Positions 14,010-27,900 are shown, counted from the stretch's first letter. The stretch: DNA of 64,000 bases from Trogon surrucura (GCA_020746105.1 CM036619.1:51196635-51260634); one strand, 5' to 3'. Translations and numbers: made by a program. Notes: generated by a model from the sequence alone, not told the origin.

Positions 14010-14530
14010 GAGTCTAATTAATGATGCAAAGGTAAAAGCAATATGGGATAAAATGCAACATGGGTTTACTAAAGGTAGACCTTGCCAGACTCAGGCAATT
14101 TCTTTTTTTTGAAAAGGTAACTATGAGGGCAGCAGGGGAGGTATTTCCAGTAAAAATAGGGAAGGATTCATGTTTTTGTATGAGGCCCAGGTGATACCAT
14201 ATGGAAAACTGCATACAATCCTGGTCACCCACATTTCAGGAGATAGCTTCCAGCTGGAAGAGGCACAGAGAGGTCAGTGGGAAGGTTAGGAAAATGGATG
14301 TGAGTCGTCTGGCTGTTCAGCCTAAGATGTGTCTGTGAGAAGCAGCCTGGGGAAAGGTGACCTATCTAAAATAAAAGGCAACACTGGCACAGACCCTATG
14401 CATACAAAGTGGTCAAGAGTAAATTTAGGCTGAAAGACAAAAGAGCTGCAAGAGCTTTGCAGCTCAGGCAAAGATTTCCAAGAAGAGTTGTGAGACGCAA
14501 GACTAGATTACATCTCGGGCTGAGCAGTGA
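14010..14530 (+). mobile_element. Old CR1/L3-like LINE remnant
   Basis: Decayed plus-strand reverse-transcriptase pieces are visible. Near 14,053 a frame reads KMQHGFTKGRPCQTQ, matching the QHGFTKGRSC block of CR1-type ORF2. Near 14,200 a stretch corresponds to the block normally reading [11 protein letters not shown]. Near 14,410-14,500 there is a piece resembling the ORF2 tail (NLRLKDKRAARALQL, then FPRRVVR). Frames shift repeatedly and no 3' tail is left, so it is much older than the other CR1 copies here. It could be a CR1 relative such as L3. Confidence 0.5.
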
Positions 14531-16185
14531 GAAAGGACAGACCAGTAGAGTGACATGAGAGTAGGGAACTGTCAGAAACTTTGGAGTTGTCTTTATTTCC
14601 TCAGTTCCCACTCAGTGCATTTCAAAGATCTCTGCCAGTTTTACATAAAACACATGCTCTGAACTAACTTTCAAATCAAATTATTCAAATTAGATCATGT
14701 TAAGAAATACAGAATATAACTAGCATTACTATTAATTTTGCTAAATGGAAATTAAATGCAAGGTTACTTAAGAACCAATGTAAGTGGGTCATTATAATAC
14801 TTCATGTAATTTATATTAAAAAATTCCTGTATTTTAATGTCAATGAATATTATCTTTAAAATAATTTATCACATGAATAATTTAAGAAAATTAGGAATAG
14901 AAATAAAGCCCAGCAGCAATACACAGTTATTGGTATAGGTATAGGCTGGATGTTACTAGCTGTTGATATGGACTTCCAATGTGAGTAAGAGAGAATGCAA
15001 AGAGCTCAATTCTGTTACCAGGCAAATCAGTTGGACAAGAGTCAAGCACCCCCCCAATCTTTGATCTGGTTTCCCCATGTGTAGCACTGTAACAAGGCAT
15101 AGCATTTTCAGTTAAAACTTTATTAACACAGACCAGGTTGTGAAAGAAATTGTGGTGGCTCACAGCGCTCTGTGCAGAGTTTGGGAAATACATAGTAAGT
15201 GGAGGCATAGCCCCAAAAAGAAACAGAGAAAAAGAGATTTTTTTCATGTAATTTCTACTACCACTTAATATTTGCTGCCTTTAATGTCAGTTTTCACTAG
15301 ATACTGACTACATGGTGGCCAGAGGGGTTGCTGGCTGCTGATGGTACACCCTGGACCTGTGAAGGCCTGTGTCTCACTCTGACGGGGCAGGTGTGGTGGG
15401 GAGCTAAGCACCACGCTGTGCTGGATCCCACACCAGAGATTCCCATTTCACTGCCTCAGAAACGTTACCCACTGTTTAAAATCTGTCTTTCTTTAGAAGT
15501 CAGTTAGACAGCGTCAAACAGGAAAACAGTTGTGGACTGTAGCACTGTTCTTTCTGTGCTTTCACTTCCTCAGAGAATAAGAGATGATGTAGAGATAGAA
15601 ATGACAAAAAAAAAAAAAAGTAAAACTTTTTTACATATTTAAAGTGCTCTCTCTTGACCTAAATGACCTTCACAGGTTCTTTTCAGCCAAAGGTATTCTG
15701 CAGTTATATGAAGTGGTACTGCTGGCCCTTTCAGCCTTTTCTCCCAGCTGACCACTCTCATGGAAGCTGTGAATGATGTGGAGCGGGAAGGCTCCATTCA
15801 GTGCCAGGTACAATCTGTCTACAAGGGTGACAGCTGCAAGACCAAACCATAAGAAAATGGCCTTTATGACATCCTTAAACTGAGGAGTGTTTGAGGGAAA
15901 AAGTATTAAACTTTGGGTAACAACCATTTCAGAGGCACAGATCACTTTGAGAGAGACATAATGTATAACTGACTCAGATTTGGAACATGTCAGATTTGAT
16001 GGAAAATCTGTTGCATGAGGAAGATGTAAAACTCCTGAAATGTCTGAGGCATGGTCTGCAAAGCTGCAGCTAAGCTGCATTGAGGGTTTAAAGACAATTT
16101 ATTATTTTCTACTGGTATAAATCCTTAAATCACCTTAAACTTTTAGCTCAACTTAAACTCCCTATGTGTCCCTATGTGTCACTGT

Positions 16186-16937
16186 ATCACAGAATCACAG
16201 AATGTCAGAAGTTGGAAGGGACCTCGAAAGATCATCTAGTTCAACCCGCCTGCCAGGGCAGGATCACCTACAGTAGAGCGCACAGGAACACATTCAGGCA
16301 GGTTTTTAATGTCTCCAGAGAAAGAGACTCCACAATCTCCCTGGGCAGCCTGTTCCAGTGCTCTGTCACCCCCACGCTAAAGAAGTTTTTCCTAATGTTT
16401 TTGTGGAATCTCCTATGCTCCAGCTTGCACCCATTGCCTCTTCTTCTATCATTGGACATCTCTGAGAAGATCCTGGCTCTGTCCTCCTGAAAAATCACCC
16501 TTTACATATTTATAAACTTTAATAAGATCACCTCTCAGTCTCCTCCAAGCTGAAGAGACCCAGCTCCTTCAGCCTTTCCTCATAGGGGGGATGATGTTCC
16601 ACTCCCTTCACCATCTTTGTGGCTCTGTGCTGGACTCTCTCCAGCAGCTCCCTGTCCTTCTTGAACTGAGAGGCCCAGAACTGGACACAATATTCCAGAT
16701 GTGGCCTCACCAGGGCAGAGTAGAGGAAGTGGAGGACCTCTCTCGACCTACTTGCGACTCCCCTTCTAATACACCCCAGGATGCCATTGGCCTTCTTGGC
16801 CACGAGGGCACAGTGCTGGCTCATGGTCATCCTGATGTCCACCAGGACCCCCAGGTCCCTTTCCCCTGCGCTGCTCTCAAGCAGGTCAGTCCCCAACCTA
16901 TATTTGCACATGAGGTTGTTCTTTTCCAGGTGCATTC
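16186..16937 (-). mobile_element. CR1 LINE, RT C-terminal part and 3' end
   Basis: Read on the minus strand, this is about 750 bp of CR1. An ORF2 segment begins near 16,935 ([19 protein letters not shown], then [26 protein letters not shown] and [15 protein letters not shown]). A second open segment follows ([39 protein letters not shown]). The 3' end reads as atcacagaatcacagaatg on the plus strand at 16,186. It is 5'-truncated near 16,937. A 10-bp direct repeat (ccctatgtgt twice) abuts the 3' end at about 16,160-16,179. It belongs to the same CR1 group as the copies at 53,640 and 58,854. Confidence 0.95.
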
Positions 16938-19900
16938 ACGTATTAGTCTGATCAATATTTATTAAGGTGAAGTATGTCAATAAAAGTATAAACTTTCTAT
17001 TATTAAAAATTTTTGAGGTTTTAGAAATATCATGACTGAACGTGGCTCTCAGCTGACTTCATAAAGGCAGTCAGCATTCATGTGAAGCTTCCAACTTCAA
17101 ACATAGTTTACTCTCTGTATTGCAGATATCCCTTGGGTCTGGTAACCCCTCTTTGTCCTTTATGAGGTTGGGGACCACTATAAAAAGCAATAATAAAATG
17201 ATACCATAGCAATTTTTTTTATGACTGAGGAATGCATCACTCAGTATCTGAAGCTGGTAAAAATAGCTGTGCTCTATTACTTTTTTTTCCTTTAGTCGAG
17301 TTTTAGTCACACATTGCACAATAGTCACCTATACTGTGAAACATAAATAGGCTTGCAGCTAGTCTTCTACTTTCTTTTTTGAATCTTTCCTCGTTTTCCA
17401 GAGAAAATTTACTTTCCAAGCTCAGTGTTAAGTAGCCTCGTACCTCCTCACATCACATCTTTTGTATTAAATACAGTGTAGCTTCACTTCCTTCTGTTCC
17501 CTTAACAAAACCACACTGACGGAGAGAGAATTTTGCTTTCCCCAGCCCTGAAGAGATGTCCAGAGCAGTTAAGGATGACAGACAGAAAAGAAGATAAGAA
17601 AAGAGGCTTTAAAGGACTATCAGCTCCGGTTACTGGAGACACCTGAATACTACAATGGAGGGGGAATTCATGATCCAGCCAAGAAAAGGGACTGCAGTGA
17701 CTTCACACACCCCGGCAGTGTAGGGCTGATGGGGCAGCCTAAGCACACAGCCCACACGTGTGTTCAGGCAAAGGACTTCCATGCTGACCCTTGTCTCTTT
17801 ACTTCACCCTTCAAGAAAACACTTCAACCCACTCACTCTTGACCAGTAAATAAACAGATTATAGTCTAAGACACCATTTGTATCTTAGTGTGAGGTGTTA
17901 AAGAGGAGTAAGTGACTTTGTCTATAAAATGGAGAAGTAATTAAACAAAAAAATGGCAGGGAAAAAAAAGGGTGGTTCTTTTTTTTTGTAAAACCTGAAA
18001 TTTATTAAAAGAACCCGAGAGAATCAGATGATACTGCCCAGCTTTAAACTCACAAGCCCAAGGAAAATCTTAAATTAGACAAGCCTGCCCTCAATGCTTG
18101 TTGTTACATGTGAAGATAATTTGGAACTGGAGCCGCTGCAGGCTGGGCCACCCAGTTCCCCATGCACAGGGCAACCAGTTCTTGAAAGGTGGCTCATGGC
18201 CATGCGCTGCTTACCTCCCACCTCTGCCCTCCTCTCTCTGGGGAAGTGCACAGCTTTCAGATTCACCTCATAGCTGTGGAGTCCTTTTTCCCTATTAGAA
18301 AAGCTAAACTGGACACCAAGTGCCCCAACTGTCAGCAAAGCACAGCTGGTGGAGAGAGACACCGGGGTAGTCTGAAGTGCAGCACGTCTCTTTGCAGGCT
18401 GCTGCCCCACCACAGGCTCAGCCAGCAGCCCTTCAGGTGCCATGGTGGCACCTTCCCTTTCACTTCATAGATCTAAACCGGGAAGAGCCATGGAGAGGCA
18501 GGAATTATGCAGGGCAGTCAAAGGTGACAAGGCAAAGGCTAATGGCCTGAAGCGAGACTGAAGGACAGTCCAAGATTAAAAGATCCTAACAGCAAGGTCT
18601 GCCAAAAAGCACCCATGGGAGCTCTTACACTGGTGACTTTTGCTTTGGGAGGATCAGAGGGAGAAAGGAGAGAAGGTGATGGCCTCTATGAACACTTTGT
18701 GGCTTCAACTGCAAAAAAAGAAAAACAGACTTGCTCCAGGAATACTAATCACTACATAGAGACTCCACTGTGGGTGAGGTAGTCCCCTCTTCCCAACCTG
18801 ACCATAAAGCAGTGTGAAAGTCCAGCTCACACTTTTCTCTCTCTGGATATTTCTTTACACAGCTGACATGTCAAAAGTTAGAGATACCATTTTCTAACCC
18901 CAGCAATCTGATAAACTACACCCATGTTACAAACATCCTTTTTAAAAGGCACTTAGTAAAAATCTAGCAAATTTTTGGAAAAAAGAAAGGAACCTATTTA
19001 ACCTGTCAGATCTTTTCCAGCCTAGAACTGGGTATAGGATAGCACCTGTTGCTCTGCTGGTTCCCTTTCTCATGAAAAATACATTCAAAGAAGTCTGCTA
19101 AATTTCTCTTGTAATTGATTCACCTGATCTTCAGTCATTTCTAGCATCTAAGAAACTATGTAAAAAGAGACATTCAGATACAAATGAAGGTCTTTACCAA
19201 AACCAGAGGGGTTTTGTCTATTTACTGCTTTAACAGGAAACTAACTGCTCCCCTCATATTCCTCATTTGAGTCAGACTTTTCCTTTCTACCTTGCAAGAT
19301 CTGTGTGGTCCAAATAGAAGTACAGTACTTCAACAAGTTACATTTGGACATACCAGCAATCTACGTGTGCTAATCTATGTATCTTTCATCCATCCATAAA
19401 AGAGATGGTCTATTTTTATTTACTCGAGCACTGATGTGTAAAATACATTCTATTGCTTGATATTCCAGGTCAAAACATTAAAAAAGCAAACAATATTTTT
19501 GCCAAATTAGCAGTAGCAAAACTCCTCTGGAGCTGACCAGTGGTACTGGCCTCAGCACCCCAATGCACAATCAGTCCTTAACTGGCACTATCGTTTTAGT
19601 GCCATTCTCCTACCACTTCACAGTGTCACTGGAAACCTGAAGTCCTATCAGTATGCCAGGAAAATCACTGTTTTTAGTCTGTGAGCTCAATCAAATTAGA
19701 CATGAGTTTTTCCCTAATAAACTATGTCCTGGTCAGCAAGGGACCAGAAGAAACTTCCTTAGCTCCATCTGAAAACTCACTGCTCTCTTCAGGTTGGTCA
19801 TGGGTTTATTCTGTATTTTAAGTGACAAAGCAGATCCTCAGCTCAGCATCACATGTTTTGGTAAGCCTAATGCCTTGGTGATTTTCTCCCCACACTGGCT

Positions 19901-22900
19901 CCCTTTAGGAGGTCACTCTGTTAAGGCTCAAAAGCTGGAATAAATTTAATCCTAACCTCCTACTTTTCCTCCCTGTGCAGACATGCCCTCCCACAATACC
20001 AAGAAACAACAAATCTAGTGACTTGTAAAGAAGTAACTTGTAGAGAGACCTGGGCCTGAGCTCTGGACATGGCAAGAGTCTCTGAAGGAAGTTAAAGCAT
20101 CTTTTTTTGCCTCAGTTTTGGGTTTAACTCTCTTTTCTTGAGACTTTTATATGTGCAGATTCAAGTAGCAAAGAGGACATAAACCTACATGCTAGACAGG
20201 AAGAATATTAAAAAGAGAGAATAGTACCATTTTTTATTAGGGGAAAAAGGAAAAAAGGCATTTATATACAGCTTATCAAAGGACTCCAATTCCAGGACTC
20301 TCTATTCCAGCGTGGTGGAGAGGAAGACTACAACACTAGATGTGATGCTGTAAAAACAGGAGCCAGCACTGTTTGCTCTCTCTCAGGATACACATAGCCC
20401 TGTGGTGTGGTGCAAAGAGGCAGCTGCCCAGGCAGAGCATGGCAAAGTAATGAAAAAATTAACCAGTGCATTGTGACAGTAATCAGTGTGAACAACCCAC
20501 TGATAGAGAAGAGAAAAAAGCGGTGAGCCTGTCAGTGTAATTCCAGAAAAGTAAGGCAATGACTTAACCTGAAACAGCAATATTACAACAGGTTGAAAAC
20601 TGATTGACCTGCATACAGCAGGAATTATTACTGAAATATGACACAAATAATGCAAACAGTTAAACTTCCAAGGCTATATGCATTAACTTCCACAGAACTA
20701 TTCCAGAAACTAATTTGGCTCATGTCCTGTAATGCAGTCATTTGCACTGACATACTGTCTTTGTATATGCTTGAGGACTGACTCTACTTGCAGTCACTTG
20801 TCAAAAGAAGCAGAATCAGTTGAATGTAAATGTCTCAGCAGGGAACTCTACTCATTCTAGCTGTTACAGCCAGTTTCCCCCATACAAAGGGCTTGAGACA
20901 GAGCTAAAGTTGCTAAGACCCATAGCACACCAGGGGAAACAGTAGAACTGAGATCTGTCCTGGGGGTGTCCTGCATCCCCAAAAGCCCAGCTGAGCAGAT
21001 CCCCTAGAAGTTGTCCACTGCACAGGTCAGGCAAGATTGTACTCCATTCGAGTTTGCCACAGCTTTGCTAAAGTCTCTGGAGGTTTACCAGGACACTCAA
21101 GCTATAGCTCTGATCCACAGAAAATGACTGAGAAACATATCCAAGTATTCATATCCTACAGCTTCATCCTTACTTTAAGCTGATTCAAAAGTAAGCTGCT
21201 GACAAAGGAAGTTACACCAGCAGCTATCAATTCTGTGATTGTGTGATGATTTAGATTAGATACTTACCCCCAAACTAACCAACCAAACAAAATTAACGGT
21301 TGCTTCTCATCTGGATTGGTTCCCAGACTGAATTTCCTGTGCAGCTGCACACACCCTCACCCGAGGATGGCAGCAGGGCAGGACCACAGGGCCAGGAGCA
21401 GCAGCAGCACCGAAAAGGGTAGGAGAGCTGGACAGCTTTTTTAGCAGCAGTCCACAATCAGAATAGGCATGAAGAAATCATGAGAATAAAGATTTTTATA
21501 TCATCAGAGAAGAGGACACATTTTTTCGATGAGCCAATGCTGAGGACGTGCTCTCAGCTCGGTAGGACTCTCAGTCCTCTTCCACGGACAATAAAAGGCT
21601 CTGCTTGAAATGCAGAGCACAGGACAATTTCTATGCAGAGCAATTTAGTAAGAAGCCCTGCACTGACTTATGATTATCTGTATGACTAAAGACTTCCTTT
21701 CTTTGCCAAGGTAATAAGCCTTTCCCCTAATCTTTTCTGCAGCTGAGTAAATATTAGCTGTAATATAACAGATCTGGTGGCGTTTTTAGCAAAAGATGCT
21801 GGAGTCATATCATGCAGGATTGTACATGCAAATGGCACCTTTTGAGAAGCCCACGGATTTGTAAGGTTTAAAAATAGTATGTAGCACTAGTGACACCTGC
21901 AGGTGCAGATCAGTTGGAACAGGAAGAGGAAAAATCCCCCAAATGAGCCTTCTGTGAGACGTTATCATAAGGAAAACCAGCAGATGAGTTTGCAGCACCT
22001 GCCTTCACAAGCATACTCGGGGATGAATAGGCCCTCTCAACCACTGTCTCAAGGGGTAAAGTCAAGCCTGTCCTCTAAATCACGCTCTGGAGAAGCTTCT
22101 CATTTCGTTGGCAGTGGTTGGGGAAAGCTGGCCTCCTGCATCACAAAGCATCTACGCAGCAGCGTGACTGTCCTCTCTCCTAGGAGTGTGAAATAAATTC
22201 ATGGTCTCAGGAGGGGTTGTGTTGCTTCCCTGGTCAGACCTAGGTAGGGTGACCTAGAGACATCAGTGTAGAGGACAAACACAAATCATTGTACCTTGTG
22301 CTACAGAACATGGGGGAAAGAGGACAGCTGATTTTAAATGTTTCCACAGCTCCAGGGAGAATAAACCAGTGAAAAGTCACTATCGGTTATTATGAGCCTT
22401 GTTGCAAAGGATTGGTCCAAAGACAAAGTGATAAAGGAGAGTTCCTATGAAAAACAGACAAGTAAAAGACAGCAAACATACTCAAGATAAAAACATTGGG
22501 CAGAGATGTTTAGTAAGGAAAGAAAATGAGTAAGTATGCAAATGAGTAAAGATCAGCACAAACACTTAGAGGCAAGAAAGTTTGATCCAGCATGAGTCAG
22601 ATGCTGAGAAAAGTGTTAGAGGAGAAAAGTTTTGAGAGGGCAATACCTAGATTTGTTCATGTAAGGAAGGAGACGGTGTGCCTTCTTCATTTCCCCTCTG
22701 TTCAACATAGCAGTGCCTCTTGCACAGTAAGAAAAATTGAACTTCACTGTCATCTTCTGTCATTATATGATGCCGTTGCCGTCTTGCCATACACAAATCC
22801 AGACACTATAGCATTTTACTTATTTTGCCATTGGGAAAGTTATTTCTAACTCACTTTATTAACACTGCTTTGAAAACATTGTTTCTAAAATCAATGCACA

Positions 22901-24160
22901 GAGGTAGAAAACAAGATCAAATAGGAATTAGATTTTTCTTATCTGGATAACTTTGGTTTGCTTCTTTGCTTACAATGTCTGAATTTCTGATCTTCATAAT
23001 TATTAAAAAAAAACCAAAACAAAACACTCACTTTATCTTAGATAAAAATTTTGCATTTTACATCATGTTTAATCCAAGTTCTGAAAACCCTTACAAAACC
23101 TTGTGCCAGAACCTTCACACCATCAAAGGGAATCATCTATGTCTGTTTATGCTTGTTAGGAGCACAGGTCATTAGCTTTTGGCATTTGTGAGATAAGACA
23201 GCACTGTCATTTGAAAAATACCAGGTACCAGACCTGTTCTGAAGTGATAACATGGAAGAACCCTGTGTTCTACCCAAAAATTACAGCATCCTAACAGCGG
23301 ATAGTTTATGAATGGTAAAGTTTGTATAAGGGCAGTTATTTATGGTTGTGTTAGACTGTTAACAACAACAGGTTTTACTTAAGGGAGTATTCCATTTCTG
23401 TGTAGATCTCTTAAAAAGAAAGATACTTTAACAGTACAGGAAATGAGAAAGAAAATGGTAATGTGAGAACAGCGATCAGATCTATGGCACGTTTAGTGAA
23501 AAAGCTGTACCAGTATGCCTGGGGAACTGCTGAGCAAGGCAGTACACAGAAATATGTGCCATAGCACATCTATAGGCAACTCACCAGTATGGAGGAACAT
23601 GAACTACCTAATGCAAAAAGGGAAACCAGGTACTACAGGAATACAAGAAATGGGGTGAGGTTGCAAGGAAACAAAATATAAAACAGTATTGAAGGATGCA
23701 ATTGAAGGGAAGATTGATGTAATGATATAGTAGGATAACATTGATTAAAACAATAAAAGGAAATGGTAGAATCTGGAATTGTTTGAGGGAAAGAAGGACA
23801 AGAGACCCTTGGCAGACAGAGCTGAGAACCTCCTGGGGAACCCTTGATCAGATTGGATTTGCTCTACTTGTGCCATTTTTTTCTGGGGAACATGATATCA
23901 CAGATTACACCAGCATGAATGACTTCCATTCCCAGGAGTGGCAAGGGAAGAACACGACACAAACATGAGGTGACAAGCTGGGTCCAAGGCCAATCACAGA
24001 AGTCAAATCAAAACCTCAAAAAAAAGGCAAAAGGCAGAACTGAGAGTAACCTCCAGGTGCTCATGTAGCCAGGTCAGGATCTCCTCAGTCTAATGGTGAT
24101 CCAGGGCCCCAGGCTTATGTCAGGGGTGAGGGTCCAGGTGAGGCTCGTCCTGGCAGTTAA

Positions 24161-24224
24161 GGCCTAATACATGCCCACAGGGCCTAATAGGTGCCCAAAG
24201 GGCCTATTACGTACCCACAGGGCC
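24161..24224. repeat. 20-bp tandem repeat, about 3.2 units
   Basis: Three consecutive 20-bp units of the form GGCCTAATAGGTGCCCAAAG, beginning at 24,161, 24,181 and 24,201, differ from each other at two to four positions. A partial fourth unit (GGCC) follows. This is a short minisatellite with no visible link to a gene. Confidence 0.85.
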
Positions 24225-26910
24225 ATCATAGAAACAGCAATAAGACTCAATTTTTCTTGACTAAAATTTGCTCAGCAAGAGGTCCTTCATCAGTTCTTTT
24301 GGTTAGAGTGCAAAGAAGATTTTTTGTGAAGGACTGTGCTGTTGTTTGGTAATGAAACTAAAAAGCCACATCTCCAGAATCCAGACAGATTCCTCCTGTC
24401 TTTTATTCAACTCCAACTTTTGCACTTAGATACACATCTGAATTCTGTTTATTAAAAAAAAATGTTCTTCATACATTTTCAGAACAATTTTCAAGTAAAT
24501 TGTGTTTTTCAAAAGAGAGTTTCATTCTGATATTTTGAAAAAGGATGTATTTTTTTTTAGAGTGTAAGAAAGACGGGAAGTTCTCTGGTTACTCTCACTT
24601 ACCATTTAATGCATATGTGAAAAGTGCCATATGGTTCCATCATCGCAAAGAAGAAGAAAAATTTACATTTGACAGCAATATCACTTTTCCCTCTAACCAG
24701 CACACTTCAATCAACACAGATGCCCTGGCTCGCAGGACCTGCACTGACCGTGAGTTCAGAGCAGGGAGAGTTTCTTGTTGTTGGCACTTAGGTCAATAAT
24801 CCAGATTATTTATGCAACTTCCATAGGGACCCACGGTCCACAAGAACTAGTGATCACTGCCACTATCACAGCTTTTTGTACTAAGTCTTCCTCTGACAGT
24901 TTCAAATATTTCTGCTGCCTGGCTGAAGGATAGGGAGTGCAATATACAGAGATTCTGTGTCTTTCTGGAAGTAGTTAATACTGCAAAAGAAGAAAGAGCC
25001 TAATCTATGCTCTCACCTAAACCACTCCATTCTTACTGCCCATAACCTTCTTTCTTACTCCTCTATCCTACTAAAAATAGCTCACAAAAAGTGCAGGAGA
25101 CAAGATCAAGTAGATTCTCAACTTATTTCCGAGTACGGCCTCAAGGGGTGCCAGAAATAAGCCAGAGGTATTACTGAATCATGTCGCTAAAGCCAAGTTT
25201 GCATTAAGAAGCACTGTCCGGTTAGAATAATTATTCTGGCAGCTTCTAATACATATTAAGCCCAAATGGAGGCAGAGTCAGGTGCTCCACTGCCCCTCAG
25301 AGGAGCTAGAGTTGTGCTTGGTATCGTTCATCAACTAACTTCAACTCAGTTGCTGGCTTTTGTGGATTTCTTGCTTTTCCTAGGCCTTGCAGAGAGCACT
25401 GTCACAGATTTCACAAGGCCTCAGGCTGCTTAAAAATAAATCCCTGTTGATATCAGCATTCAGATATTGTGCTGGCCTGTACTGACCAGTTGCGGCAGAG
25501 ACCAAGCCAGTGCAAGAAGCAAGAAAATGAAAGGAGCAAGGAAGAAGGAAAGAAAACTGACAAACCAACATGTCATAGACATAAGAGTATGTGTCCTTAT
25601 CTACATATGGTGAAGGCTTATTTTCATAGATACCCTTTTGATACGCTAACTAGAATGAGATCTTTAACTTCCTATAGCTAACACTGTCAAAACCATGTCT
25701 TACTAAGCATTAAAGTTTTAATTATAAAGCATAAAAGCACTAAGGAGCCATTTGCTCTTAAGACTGTCACAAAAGGATATGTTTGCGCATGTTCAACATT
25801 ACTGAATTTACAAGTTGCATTTTAAAAGAATGACAAAATCTTTGCAGGGTAAAATACTAGTACACACTGCGCTTAAAGAAAACAGGTGGGGGTACTGGGC
25901 ATTTATGTTCTATGTTCTAACCTGCTTTGGCTATATCTGTCAACTTGTAGCAATTACAAATCCAGCTCATGGGCCGAGATCCTGCAACATCCAATGCTGT
26001 TTAGGCATCAGCTAAAAAGATTACATCTAGTCTAAAGAACAATAAGTGTAGTCAGAGAATGCTGGAGAAGAGGTAGAAAAGCCAATGCACTTTTGTAAAC
26101 ATCTCAGCCACATCATAGGCTTTGTAAGTTTACATTTTAGTCTCTGTGAGTCCAAAAAAATGTCACAGAAAGAAAAAAAATATTAAAGGGAACAGTAATG
26201 AGGTTATAGCAAGGAAGAAATTTTCACCTCAGCAGCTGAGTGTGATAGTAGAATAAGACCAGCCTGGGCTTGGTGGTCACCTGGTCTGATCCAGAGAGGA
26301 CTATGCAATGTTAGAGCTGCTCAGACTGCTACGCACATCCACCCTGCTGGGCCAACAGCAGCAGGTTTTCTCCCTCAAGGAGTAAAAACAAATATTACTC
26401 TTTTCTATTATCTCTCAAGACTACAGCTGTAGAAGACTTCCTTCTCGAAGAAGAGCTGGAGGTGCACATACATGCTTTACACATCTAAATTCTCTACTGC
26501 TGCATCTGAGCAAGCACAGAGACTAATGCCCTTCTGCAGAAAACATCTTCACTCAAGTTTTTAAAAATAGTCCCTCTATTCCCCTGATGTCTGAACATCC
26601 TCAGTGAAAGGGATTAATCCTGCTATGTGCCTGACAACAAAAATCATAAAATAACTGAGTATTTTATACGGAAAAAAAAAAAAAGCTTCTGAATGCAGTG
26701 CAAACTGTTCACAAGAAATAAAATAGAAAATATATTAGCTTTAGAATACTACTGACTTTTCAGCAAACACCCACATTTATCGTATTTTTAACTAATACCA
26801 CCCATGAACACAAATACAAGTTGTACTGCAACTGAAGACAGTATCTTCAACAACCAGAATGAAGATAACATTGATAGACTACTAGGAAAAGTCAAACAGA
26901 GGCAATATCC

Positions 26911-26916
26911 TTTAAT
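26911..26916 (-). promoter_or_regulatory. Candidate poly(A) signal for HRH4 copy A
   Basis: ATTAAA on the minus strand, about 200 bp downstream of the copy A stop codon. It is the nearest common polyadenylation hexamer I noticed; I saw no AATAAA closer to the stop. The assignment is by position only. Confidence 0.3.
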
Positions 26917-27114
26917 CAGCCAATTGAAATATCAGGAAAAAGTATATGAATTTTGGCCATGCATGTTTGTCTGAAGGAGGACGTATTTCATGGAAGGCTT
27001 GTCTAGGCTTTCTAACTATAACATTCCCATGGAAGAGACCAACACTGATTTCAAATCGTGGCTGTTTACATCCCTCACCCAGCTCCTCTTGAGCCTTTTT
27101 TCTTCTTTTTCCTC

Positions 27115-27900
27115 CTAAAAAGAGCTTGATCTCAATGATGCAAATTTTTTGGGACACAATATTTTCATGAAAGCCATTCGAAATCTATCATGACACAGAG
27201 GATAAAGAAATGGATTCAGAGAGGAATTGATCCACAAAAGCCAAAAGGTTACTTCATACAGGGACTTATGGACACAGTCTCCTTGGCAGGCCCCACGAAT
27301 AATCATCAGCAGAGTGTACGGGGCCCAGCAAATGGCAAACACACACACAATTATGGCAAGTGACTTGGCTGCTTTCTTGTCCCGCTGCAGTTTTGACCTG
27401 GTCTTCACACAGAAAGAAACAGAGGAATCATTTTCTGGGGTTACAGAATTGCCTCTGGATGGACACGAGCTCGAAGTTGCCAAAGACTCTTTCTTTGGCC
27501 TCATGGAAGAAGAAACACTGTCCTCTGCTTCCGATGGAGAAGAAGATGCTCCTGGCCTTGGCAAGAGACAAAATCTCCAGGACAGGCTGCTGCTCCTCGG
27601 AGGCTCGACATCCCCCACGCTGCCGTGCCGCTGACGCCTCTGGATGTCATGGAAAATGCGCCCGTTGAAGTAGGTCACCGAGAGCAGCGGCACAAAGAAC
27701 TCCAGGGTGGATGCACACAGGAGGAAGCACCAGTTGTGAAAGAACTCGGCATAGCACTGATCTGCTGCTACCACGCTGTGTCCTGCCACGTGCTCCCAAA
27801 AGAGGATTGCCGGGCCATAGAGGAGGAAGGCAAAGACCCAGATGGCCACCATATTGATGACAGGGTTAGATGTTATTCCCTGCTGGGCTCTGTATGACAC
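27115..27900 (-). CDS. HRH4: HRH4 copy A exon 3 (TM4-TM7, C-tail)
   Basis: The acceptor is a pyrimidine-rich tract ending in CTTGCAG. It encodes [10 protein letters not shown]4, ECL2 with its Cys, TM5 with Glu ([10 protein letters not shown]), a long Ser-rich ICL3, TM6 ([14 protein letters not shown]), TM7 (NPFLYPLC) and a short tail ending LRSSSF. The ICL3 part around 27,410-27,540 is unlike copy B. Confidence 0.93.
   Translation of the reverse strand: MSYRAQQGITSNPVINMVAIWVFAFLLYGPAILFWEHVAGHSVVAADQCYAEFFHNWCFLLCASTLEFFVPLLSVTYFNGRIFHDIQRRQRHGSVGDVEPPRSSSLSWRFCLLPRPGASSSPSEAEDSVSSSMRPKKESLATSSSCPSRGNSVTPENDSSVSFCVKTRSKLQRDKKAAKSLAIIVCVFAICWAPYTLLMIIRGACQGDCVHKSLYEVTFWLLWINSSLNPFLYPLCHDRFRMAFMKILCPKKFASLRSSSF

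Larger units (their letters stand above)
16938..27114. other. Non-coding downstream flank of HRH4 copy A
   Basis: About 10 kb without a recognisable exon or intact transposon. It contains simple A-rich runs and the 20-bp tandem repeat at 24,161. The part next to 27,114 must include the 3' UTR of receptor copy A. Confidence 0.55.

Noticed and set aside
16591-16965. Plus-strand open frame opposite CR1 ORF2
   Set aside because: Antisense shadow of the CR1 reverse-transcriptase frame.
27227-27634. Plus-strand open frame opposite receptor copy A exon 3 (and similar ones opposite the other exons)
   Set aside because: Antisense shadow of the conserved receptor coding sequence; it repeats opposite copy B for the same reason.
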